Below are positions 12,690-18,685 of a stretch of 24,429 nucleotides of DNA, piece by piece. Below the pieces are notes generated by a model that made no database searches, was not told the DNA's origin, and was given only the letters and a program-made list of their open reading frames with translations. Both the position numbers and the translations under genes were made by a program. The stretch is taken from IMG/VR virus record IMGVR_UViG_3300048836_001196, positions 1 through 24,429 of that record; one strand, given 5' to 3'. Origin of the DNA: a virus. The stretch's first letter is position 1, and the number at the start of each line of letters is the position of its first letter.

Positions 12690-12851
12690 ATGAACCAGCA
12701 AAAGGAGCAACACGAGCGCATCACGTTGCGGATTCCGCGGGTACTGCACGACAAGGCCAAAACGAAAGCCGAGACCGAGCACATCAGCCTCAACAGCTTC
12801 ATCGTTCGTGCCATCGAGCGCGCTGCGGCTCAGAAAGGACAGCGGCAATGA
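12690..12851 (+). CDS. Small Arc-like ribbon-helix-helix regulator (53 aa)
   Basis: ATG 12690 follows GAGGAAG at 5 bases. The product starts MNQQKEQHERITLRIPRVLH and continues with helices KAKTKAETEHISLNSFIVRA and IERAAAQKG, which is a complete RHH domain with almost nothing else, about the size of P22 Arc. It is the first gene of a coupled rightward chain that ends at the integrase, so it may control excision and integration as well as the divergent Arc-like gene. Its stop overlaps the next ATG as ATGA. Confidence 0.85.
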   Translation: MNQQKEQHERITLRIPRVLHDKAKTKAETEHISLNSFIVRAIERAAAQKGQRQ

Positions 12852-13012
12852 CTGCGCACATGCAATCGAAAGGTGAGGAACCGCCCGGCCCTCACATGAC
12901 AGCTCGCGAAGAACGCGGCAGATTCACCGCCAGAAACGGCGAAGCCCCGAAGCAGGTCAGAGCGCTTCAGGGCTTCTTGATCCAGAACCCTTACCAGGAA
13001 CCAAGACCATGA
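12848..13012 (+). CDS. Small coupled phage protein (54 aa)
   Basis: ATG 12848 overlaps the Arc-like stop and its TGA (13010-13012) overlaps the next ATG, both as ATGA. The product begins MTAHMQSKGEEPPGPHMTAR, is hydrophilic and ends QNPYQEPRP. The position between two coupled genes supports it; sequence gives no function. Confidence 0.55.
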   Translation: MTAHMQSKGEEPPGPHMTAREERGRFTARNGEAPKQVRALQGFLIQNPYQEPRP

Positions 13013-13740
13013 CCAATGCTACAGCAGAGGCGCCCGTGGGCGCAATCAAGGCCCCAACTCGTCCCGCCAAAGGCACACCAGTGCGCGGAGTCGAGTCAGC
13101 CCCGCCCGAGCCGATCAGTGCCTTCGACTTCCTCGACCGCATCGGGGAAATCGGCGTGCACTGGTGGTCCCTGATTGATCATGTGCTTGAAACCCAGTCT
13201 TCTCAGACGGGCAAGGAGCAGCCCCTGCCCTTCTGGGCGCTCCAGATCCTGCAAGACCAGGGGCGACATCACACGTCGCATGATGAATTTCAGGTGCAAC
13301 GCGACAACCTGCGCGAAGTACTGCGCCTTTCCCGCGGCGAGCCCACCTACTGCTATGAAGTCTGGGGAGACCGCACCACACGGCTCTCGCTGCGTCACGA
13401 CTCCATTGCCGACGCCATGCCCGCCCGCGACCACTGGCGCGCGAACGGGCACCCCAACGCGTTCATCATGAAGCTGTACCGCCGCAACAACTGCTCCACG
13501 GCGGAGGGCCTTGCCATGCTGGACACACTGCTGGGAGCGGTGCAATTCGCTGGCGTGTCTTTGGCTCACGGCGAAGACGATGAGCACGTTTTCCAGATGA
13601 TGGATGAGACTGGTCGGACGGTATCGCTAAAAGCAAGCGAGCTGCGCGACCACCCGATCCTCGCCCGTGTCAGCAGCCCGAAAAACCGCGAGTCGCTGCT
13701 AGCTTGGCTGGGCAATCCGGGGAAGGACGGCAACCCATGA
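13009..13740 (+). CDS. Phage protein of unknown function (243 aa)
   Basis: The protein begins with a disordered Ala/Pro-rich leader of about 35 residues. A folded region follows (AFDFLDRIGEIGVHWWSLID, then PFWALQILQDQGRHHTSHDE). The centre has TYCYEVWGDRTTRLSLRHDS and IMKLYRRNNCSTAEGLAMLD. The last part is acidic and then basic. No catalytic motif is recognised. ATGA junctions link it to both neighbours. Its place in the chain before xis and int suggests an early or lysogeny-linked role, but this is only context. Confidence 0.75.
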   Translation: MTNATAEAPVGAIKAPTRPAKGTPVRGVESAPPEPISAFDFLDRIGEIGVHWWSLIDHVLETQSSQTGKEQPLPFWALQILQDQGRHHTSHDEFQVQRDNLREVLRLSRGEPTYCYEVWGDRTTRLSLRHDSIADAMPARDHWRANGHPNAFIMKLYRRNNCSTAEGLAMLDTLLGAVQFAGVSLAHGEDDEHVFQMMDETGRTVSLKASELRDHPILARVSSPKNRESLLAWLGNPGKDGNP

Positions 13741-14186
13741 GCGCCGCCGTACTCGAACGACCAGCCCAGCCGCCGCGCGCCGCGCTGCAGAGCTCTCCTG
13801 GGCTGCCTGCCCGCGCGATTGAGCAGGTAGGCGCACCGGCAGACCTGGGCCACCTCTTCGGCGAGCAGCTGGTGCAGGTGCACGCAGCGCTGTGTTACCC
13901 AGAGATCGAGGCAGGCGATTGCATCGCGGTCGATTTCGACCGTCGCGAAATCCGCCACGATGGGCTCTACATGATCACCATTCGTCACGACGATGGTGGA
14001 AACTGGTATGGCGCCCGCCGCTTCCAGTTCCGGCCAGTCGTGGATGGCTGCGAACTGTGGGGCCTCAATCTGGCTGCTGAAAATTGGGTCCCGCTAACGC
14101 CAGCAATGCGAGCGCGCATCACCGTGTACGGAGAAATCCGCGAGGTCTATAAGCCTGCGAGCAAACTGCGGAGGGCATCGCAATGA
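13737..14186 (+). CDS. S24/LexA-fold protein without HTH or catalytic Ser
   Basis: From the coupled ATG 13737 the product has 149 residues. After a loose N-terminus it carries a segment patterned like the C-terminal domain of S24/LexA repressors: YPEIEAGDCIAVDFDRREIR, HDGLYMITIRHD, GARRFQFRP and a final ITVYGEIREVYKP. Where LexA-type proteins have G-D-S-M-x-P, this has AALCYP, so no Ser nucleophile is present, and no DNA-binding domain precedes it. It could be a stand-alone dimerisation partner or a modulator of the CI-like repressor. The fold call is by eye. Confidence 0.65.
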   Translation: MSAAVLERPAQPPRAALQSSPGLPARAIEQVGAPADLGHLFGEQLVQVHAALCYPEIEAGDCIAVDFDRREIRHDGLYMITIRHDDGGNWYGARRFQFRPVVDGCELWGLNLAAENWVPLTPAMRARITVYGEIREVYKPASKLRRASQ

Positions 14187-14767
14187 CCTCCGCCCTGGAA
14201 AAGCTCGCGGGCTTGGCGCATTGGCCGCGCACCGCCGCTGCCCCGGCCCTGCTGAGCCCAGCCGCCGTCAAGATGAGCACGTTGCCGGTCGTGGTGGACA
14301 CGGCAGCTTGGTACGAAGAACACGCCCAGCTCTGCTACGAACTGCAGTTGGCTGCAGTCAGGGCCGGCGGACTGGGCAAAGATGCCGCGACGGAGGCCGC
14401 AGTCGATAAAGCGCACACGGCGCTACTGGCCCACGCCGCGATCATCCACGGCGGCTCAGAACCAGTATTGCTCGCGAAGGATGGCTTGCACGCTATCCCC
14501 TACGAGAAGCTGGCCGAGGCCCGCGCAAAGGTGCAGGTGCTGACAGCCGCACTCGCCCAAGCCCGCGAGGAACTGGCTGCCGCCAAGGCGGAGGGATGGC
14601 GCCCCGAGTTCGACGCCATGAGCCCGCGCCAGGAAGAACTGGCCATCCAGTTCTGCCAGGAAATCGCAGGCCGGCGCGGTGAAAGCGGCAGCCCGCCCGA
14701 CCCGGTGCGCCTGCTGGAGATGGCCCAGGCCCTGTATGAAGCCGAGCAAATGGAGCGCGCTCCATGA
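14183..14767 (+). CDS. Phage protein of unknown function with coiled coil (194 aa)
   Basis: The protein is Ala-rich and mostly helical. Residues about 36-85 form charged helices (VVVDTAAWYEEHAQLCYELQ). A long Ala/Glu/Lys helix at about 107-140 (KLAEARAKVQVLTAALAQAR) is a probable coiled coil. The C-terminal part (FDAMSPRQEELAIQFCQEIA, then VRLLEMAQALYEAEQMERAP) is again helical. It is ATGA-coupled on both sides. Several phages carry such proteins between regulators and integrase, but no function is known to me. Confidence 0.72.
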   Translation: MTSALEKLAGLAHWPRTAAAPALLSPAAVKMSTLPVVVDTAAWYEEHAQLCYELQLAAVRAGGLGKDAATEAAVDKAHTALLAHAAIIHGGSEPVLLAKDGLHAIPYEKLAEARAKVQVLTAALAQAREELAAAKAEGWRPEFDAMSPRQEELAIQFCQEIAGRRGESGSPPDPVRLLEMAQALYEAEQMERAP

Positions 14768-15006
14768 TCCGCCCTATCACCCAATTGACCAAGGCGGACA
14801 CCACAGCGCTCTGGTATGCAGTGGATGCCTACGGCTCCATGGTGCATGCCATGCGCGACCTTCCAACGTGCCTCTCCGAGGCAGCGATCGACAAAGAGCG
14901 CCAGATCCTGCTGACGGCCAAGCGCGCGCTGCGCAAGGTCAATGCCATTCGAAAGACGGGCGTGCTGCAGGTCGAGCGCAAAACTGCAGGAGGTGCAGGA
15001 GCATGA
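14764..15006 (+). CDS. Small phage protein of unknown function (80 aa)
   Basis: ATG 14764 is coupled to the previous stop. The product (MIRPITQLTKADTTALWYAV...) is helical with a basic second half (KERQILLTAKRALRKVNAIR) and a Gly/Ala tail. It sits directly before the excisionase-like gene with another ATGA overlap. It might be a DNA-bending or accessory recombination protein given size, charge and place; no family is recognised. Confidence 0.7.
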   Translation: MIRPITQLTKADTTALWYAVDAYGSMVHAMRDLPTCLSEAAIDKERQILLTAKRALRKVNAIRKTGVLQVERKTAGGAGA

Positions 15007-15236
15007 GCACGAGATGGGTCACTATCCAGAAGGCATCCGATCTGACGGGCTTGCCTGCAACGTTCTTCGATGAGCGCACAGGGCGCTCCGGCCGCTGGCC
15101 AGAGGGCAAGGTGTGGAAGTGGTTCGAAGGCCGCAAGCTGGTCGATACCGTGGCGCTGGACGTCTTCATCGACACGAACAGCAGCCCGCCCAGCACGCGC
15201 GGACGCAAGAAGGCGAGCGAAGCATGCCCGGCGTAA
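15003..15236 (+). CDS. xis: Excisionase-like protein
   Basis: This 77-residue protein (MSTRWVTIQKASDLTGLPAT...) has a winged-helix excisionase pattern: an HTH with WVTIQKASDLTGLPATFFDE, a turn GRSGRWPEG, then KVWKWFEGRKLVDTVALDVF. Such proteins bend attachment-site DNA and steer the integrase to excision. The C-terminal tail is basic (TRGRKKASEACPA). It overlaps the integrase start by 13 bases, so the two are probably made together. The symbol is given by role; the protein is not a close lambda Xis. Confidence 0.78.
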   Translation: MSTRWVTIQKASDLTGLPATFFDERTGRSGRWPEGKVWKWFEGRKLVDTVALDVFIDTNSSPPSTRGRKKASEACPA

Positions 15237-16366
15237 TCAAGAAGGACCAGCACATCCAAATCGACCTGCGCACGGTCGGCTACGGGAAGGAGCGGCTGGA
15301 CCTATTGCCGACACCGGTGAACCTGCGCTACGCCGAAAATCTGCGCAACGAGATTTTGGGCAAGATCGAGCGCGGCACCTTCGCGCTGGCCGACTATTTC
15401 CCAGACAGCCCGCGCGTGAAGAAAGACGCCCCAAGCATGACCATGGGAGAGCTGTTCACCGAATGGCTGAGGGTCAAAGCCCCAGACGTGCAGCACAGCA
15501 CGGCCCACCACTACCGCCAGACCCTGGAGAGCTACCACTTTGACGGCGTGCGCAACACGCGCGCGCCCGCTTTCGGCTTCCGCCAGCTCAGGACGCTGCT
15601 GGCGCAACTGCCTGAGCACCCGAAAACCTTCAACAACGTGGCCAGCGGGCTTCGCATGGTGCTCGAGTATGGCTACCGGGCCAAGATCCTGAAGGAGCCG
15701 CTGCACGAAGAGATCCACATGCGCCGGCACCAGAAGCCCGGACCCGACCCATTCACGCTCGACCAGGTTGAGCACTTCCTCTCCAAGTTCCAGAGCGAAT
15801 GCGCACGCGACTACTACGAGTTCGCTTTTTTCAGCGGACTGCGTCCCTCCGAGCAGATCGCGCTGCAATGGTCAAAGATCGACCTGCGGGCCGGCTCCAT
15901 GCGAGTCGACGAGGCACTCACGCGCGGCAAGCTCAAGGGGACAAAGACGAGCGTGGCGCGAGACGTAGAACTCACACAGCGGGCCCTGGCCGCGCTTGAG
16001 CGCCAGCGTGCCAGAACACAGGTCGCCGGCGGGCGCATCTTCGTGGACGAGGATGGGCAGCCGTTTGCCACCACGGACGGGCCGCTGCGCAATTGGTGGA
16101 AACCGACAATGCGCCGTTCAGGGCTGCGCGCGCGCGACGCCCGACAGAGCCGCCACACCTTCGCCACCGTGTGCCTGATGGCCGGCATCACGCCGGCGTG
16201 GGTAGCGCGCCAGCTAGGGCATTCGGTCGAGATGTTCTACCGCGTGTACAGCCGTTGGATCGACGGGGCCGACAAGGGCGCCGAACGGCGGAAGCTCGAC
16301 GCATTCCTCGGTGACAACCCACCCATGAAGAACGGGACAAGAACCGGGACAAGCCACAAGATTTAG
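15224..16366 (+). CDS. int: Phage tyrosine integrase
   Basis: The 380-residue recombinase starts MPGVIKKDQHIQIDLRTVGY at ATG 15224. It has an N-terminal arm-binding segment (to about 65), a core-binding SAM-like domain (about 72-165) and a catalytic domain. Expected residues are visible: Arg207 (SGLRPSEQ), Lys241 (GTKTSVARD), Arg310-His311 (QSRHTFAT), His333 (QLGHS) and nucleophile Tyr342 (VYSRW). The first His of the HxxR box is Arg307 here, a substitution also known as Tyr or other residues in related integrases. The gene ends 75 bases before a tRNA 3' fragment, the likely attachment core, so this is the prophage right end. Confidence 0.93.
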   Translation: MPGVIKKDQHIQIDLRTVGYGKERLDLLPTPVNLRYAENLRNEILGKIERGTFALADYFPDSPRVKKDAPSMTMGELFTEWLRVKAPDVQHSTAHHYRQTLESYHFDGVRNTRAPAFGFRQLRTLLAQLPEHPKTFNNVASGLRMVLEYGYRAKILKEPLHEEIHMRRHQKPGPDPFTLDQVEHFLSKFQSECARDYYEFAFFSGLRPSEQIALQWSKIDLRAGSMRVDEALTRGKLKGTKTSVARDVELTQRALAALERQRARTQVAGGRIFVDEDGQPFATTDGPLRNWWKPTMRRSGLRARDARQSRHTFATVCLMAGITPAWVARQLGHSVEMFYRVYSRWIDGADKGAERRKLDAFLGDNPPMKNGTRTGTSHKI

Positions 16367-16440
16367 AGCGAATTCAACCCGGTTCTAGGCCCAAAAACTG
16401 GATGTCCAATCAGTGGATTACCGCTTAAATTGGTGCGAAT

Positions 16441-16467
16441 CAGGTTCGATTCCTGTCGGGGGGACCA
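16441..16467 (+). other. tRNA 3'-end fragment, probable attachment site joining two elements
   Basis: CAGG-TTCGATT-CCTG forms a T-arm, followed by an acceptor strand and CCA (16465-16467). No matching 5' half (a C-rich acceptor strand plus D and anticodon arms) lies upstream, so it is a duplicated 3' end rather than a gene. The T-arm resembles that of tRNA-Arg(CCU), a frequent phage target, but identity cannot be fixed from the fragment. The remaining spacer from 16367 to 16440 shows nothing else clear. Confidence 0.72.
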
Positions 16468-16503
16468 AGTAGTCGTTTCATAACGCCTCACTACACCTCT
16501 AAG

Positions 16504-16535
16504 ACCCGCATGTTTCCTAGCATTGCGGGTTTTTT
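16504..16535 (+). terminator. Terminator downstream of the tRNA fragment
   Basis: ACCCGCA (16504-16510) pairs with TGCGGGT (16524-16530) and is followed by a run of T residues. It looks like the original host terminator of the tRNA gene or one carried with the 3' fragment. Confidence 0.85.
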
Positions 16536-16568
16536 GTTGTCTCAATCCATATCACCCCGTAACATGAC

Positions 16569-16633
16569 ATACCAACAAAACGTTGGTGCTTTTAACGGTA
16601 CCTGCACATACCAACAAAGCAGATACCAACAAA
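16569..16633. repeat. Three ATACCAACAAA direct repeats ahead of the P4-type integrase
   Basis: ATACCAACAAA starts at 16569, 16608 and 16623. The first is followed at once by an inverted copy (ACCAAC-AAAAC-GTTGGT, 16571-16587). The last ends 10 bases before the integrase ATG. Placement between attachment site and int suggests arm-type integrase or directionality-factor sites that may also govern int expression. Confidence 0.65.
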
Positions 16634-16643
16634 CGGGGCAGCA

Positions 16644-17861
16644 ATGGCACTCACAGACACTTTCGCAAAGAACGTCAAACCCACCGGATCGACAGTAGGC
16701 AACAAGCACACGGATGGGCAGGGGCTGTACCTGCACGTCAAAGATGCGGGCAAATACTGGCGAATGAGCTACCGCTTCCACGGCAAGCAAAAGACCCTGG
16801 CGCTGGGCGTGTACCCCGCTGTCTCTCTCGCCAAAGCCCGCCAACGGCGCGACAAGGCACGCGAGTTGCTGGCGGACGGCATCGACCCCGGCACAGCCAA
16901 GCGCGACGAAAAGCAGGCGAAGGCGGCTGCCGCTGGCAACACTTTCGAGGCGGTCGCAGAGCAATGGCTGAAAGCTACAGCGGCAAAGCGCGCAGCCATC
17001 ACCCAGGACAAGGTGACGACGTGGCTGCGCAAGGACGTGTTTCCGAAAATCGGCAGGATGCCCATCACCAGCATCGGGCCGCGTGACGTGCTGGCCGTGG
17101 TGCGCAAGATGGAAGCGCGCGGCGTGTTCGACAGCGCCAAGCGCATCGGGCAGATATGCGGGCAGGTTTTCCGCTACGCGGTGGCCGAGGGCACGGCCGA
17201 GCGCGATGTGACCACCGACCTGCGCGGCGCGTTCCAGCACGCAGAGAAAAAGCACTATGCCGCCATCACCGACCCCGTGCAACTGGGCGCGCTGCTGCGG
17301 TCCATTGATGCCTACACCGGGCACCTCTACAGCGTGGCCGCGCTGAAACTTTCACCGCTGGTGTTTCTGCGCCCCGGCGAACTGCGCACCGGCGAGTGGG
17401 CCGAGATGGATCTGGAGGCAGCAGAGTGGCGCATACCCGGCAGCAAGATGAAGATGAAAAACGACCACATCGTTCCGCTGTCGCAGCAAGCCGTAGAGAT
17501 TCTGCAAAGCCTGCACCCCATCACCGGGCATGGGCGCTATGTGTTCCCCAGCCTGCGCACGGGCGAGCGCCCCATGAGCGAGAACACGGTCAACGCTGCG
17601 CTGCGCGGCATGGGCTACAGCAACGAGGTGCATACCGCCCATGGGTTCCGGGCCACGGCGCGCACCATCATGGATGAAGTGCTGGGCGAGCGCGTGGACC
17701 TGATTGAGCACCAATTGGCCCATGCGGTGAAAGATGCCAACGGGCGGGCCTACAACCGCACGGCACACCTGCCAGCCCGGCGCGAGATGATGCAGCGCTG
17801 GGCGGACTACTTGGACAAGCTGCGCGCAGGTGCGGATGTGATCCAGTTCAAAAAAGCATAG
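16644..17861 (+). CDS. P4-type tyrosine integrase of the second element
   Basis: The 405-residue protein has the DUF4102 arm-binding domain of P4-like integrases at the N-terminus (TDGQGLYLHVKDAGKYWRMS, GVYPAVSLAKAR). A core-binding domain spans about 100-190. The catalytic set is complete: Arg243 (FLRPGELR), Lys272 (KMKMKND), His333-x-x-Arg336 (HGFRATAR), His356/His360 (EHQLAH) and Tyr370 (AYNRTAHL). This family inserts satellites and genomic islands at tRNA 3' ends, and here the fragment lies 177 bases upstream in the same direction, the usual geometry. The gene appears intact. It is unrelated in detail to the phage integrase at 15224. Confidence 0.95.
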   Translation: MALTDTFAKNVKPTGSTVGNKHTDGQGLYLHVKDAGKYWRMSYRFHGKQKTLALGVYPAVSLAKARQRRDKARELLADGIDPGTAKRDEKQAKAAAAGNTFEAVAEQWLKATAAKRAAITQDKVTTWLRKDVFPKIGRMPITSIGPRDVLAVVRKMEARGVFDSAKRIGQICGQVFRYAVAEGTAERDVTTDLRGAFQHAEKKHYAAITDPVQLGALLRSIDAYTGHLYSVAALKLSPLVFLRPGELRTGEWAEMDLEAAEWRIPGSKMKMKNDHIVPLSQQAVEILQSLHPITGHGRYVFPSLRTGERPMSENTVNAALRGMGYSNEVHTAHGFRATARTIMDEVLGERVDLIEHQLAHAVKDANGRAYNRTAHLPARREMMQRWADYLDKLRAGADVIQFKKA

Positions 17862-17917
17862 CAATCGACTCTCGCCCCAAGAAATTATCTGGCGTCAATA
17901 GAAACTCTTAAAACTGT

Positions 17918-17935
17918 TGTATTTTTACAAATACA
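17918..17935. promoter_or_regulatory. AT-rich palindrome between the P4-type integrase and alpA
   Basis: TGTATTT-TTAC-AAATACA is a perfect 7-bp inverted repeat within the most AT-rich stretch of the second element (about 17880-17960), with an outer GTTGT/ACAAC pair (17916-17920 and 17946-17950). It could be a regulator site or terminator-like structure for int. The 268-base gap 17862-18129 has no convincing gene. Confidence 0.5.
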
Positions 17936-18051
17936 TTTAATATCAACAACTTAGGACGAATTCGCTTCATTCTGACTCACTGAATATCGCGTCATGTCGT
18001 GAGAAGCCCCCCTCTAGGGTTTTTCGATTCGACGCTTGAGGAATCTATTAC

Positions 18052-18084
18052 GGGTTGCCCGGGATTTTTTAATCCGTGCAACCC
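18052..18084 (+). promoter_or_regulatory. Strong imperfect hairpin upstream of alpA
   Basis: GGGTTGC (18052-18058) pairs with GCAACCC (18078-18084); inside, CGGGATT and AATCCG pair around TTTT with one bulged G. The structure ends 45 bases before the alpA ATG and has no T tract after it. It may act on RNA (attenuation or stability) or as a protein site. Confidence 0.55.
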
Positions 18085-18129
18085 AAAGCGATTGATCACC
18101 GCTGTGTGTTGCACATCTGGAGTCAACAC

Positions 18130-18396
18130 ATGGAAGCCACCGTCAAGATCAGTCCAACTATTCCCTCATCAGTATTTGATGCCCTGCCCGACAGCGCATT
18201 CATTCGTGAATCGCAACTGGTGCAAAGCCCCAAGCGGCCAGAGAGCACAGCGCCGCTGCCCTTCAGTGCTCCGACCCTATGGCGCAAGGTGAAGGCCGGC
18301 ACGTTCCCCAAACCGCACCGCTTGTCTGAGCGCGTCACCGCCTGGAAGGTGGGGGACGTTCGGGAGTGGATCAGCGCACAAACTGCTGCGGCTTAA
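18130..18396 (+). CDS. AlpA-like transcriptional regulator
   Basis: This 88-residue protein (MEATVKISPTIPSSVFDALP...) ends in the AlpA/MerR-like winged helix: FIRESQLVQSPK, then FSAPTLWRKVKAGTFPKPHR and AWKVGDVREWISAQ. AlpA-type proteins in P4-like satellites and islands act as activators or excision-linked regulators of the integrase. ATG 18130 has TGGAG at 8 bases. It lies between integrase and primase, the usual place. The N-terminal 35 residues are longer than in minimal AlpA. A longer frame opens at 18076 but lacks an SD. Confidence 0.85.
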   Translation: MEATVKISPTIPSSVFDALPDSAFIRESQLVQSPKRPESTAPLPFSAPTLWRKVKAGTFPKPHRLSERVTAWKVGDVREWISAQTAAA

Positions 18397-18406
18397 GGGG
18401 GCGGCA

Positions 18407-18685
18407 ATGCACACAGACACCACCGCCCACAAAGAAATGCCCACCGGGGACGGCCATCCCACGGCAGGCAACACAGACACCACCACTTTAGCGAATGCGC
18501 AGGCCACCGACAAGGCATTTCCCAGCTTGCGCGCCGCGTTTGCACTCAAGGGGCACCGCCTGCATCGCAGAGCAGAACACGGCAGCGCAGAAACCTTTTG
18601 GGCGGAACGCTGGGGGCTGGTGCGCTACCTGCCCAGCCTGCACGATGCGGCGCTGTTCCTGGCGCAGATTGGAGGTCGGCTGTGA
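18407..18685 (+). CDS. Conserved-looking small island protein (92 aa)
   Basis: ATG 18407 has AGGGGG about 6 bases upstream, just after alpA. A polar Thr/His-rich leader of about 38 residues precedes a compact folded part (FPSLRAAFALKGHRLHRRAE, then WAERWGLVRYLPSLHDAALF, LAQIGGRL). This tail is of a kind I associate with proteins encoded just before replication genes of islands, with unknown function. The stop overlaps the primase ATG by one base, so it is coupled to it. Confidence 0.75.
   Translation: MHTDTTAHKEMPTGDGHPTAGNTDTTTLANAQATDKAFPSLRAAFALKGHRLHRRAEHGSAETFWAERWGLVRYLPSLHDAALFLAQIGGRL

Noticed and set aside
16385-16467. A complete tRNA gene ending at 16467
   Set aside because: Only the T-arm, acceptor 3' strand and CCA are present; no 5' acceptor strand, D-arm or anticodon arm can be drawn upstream.
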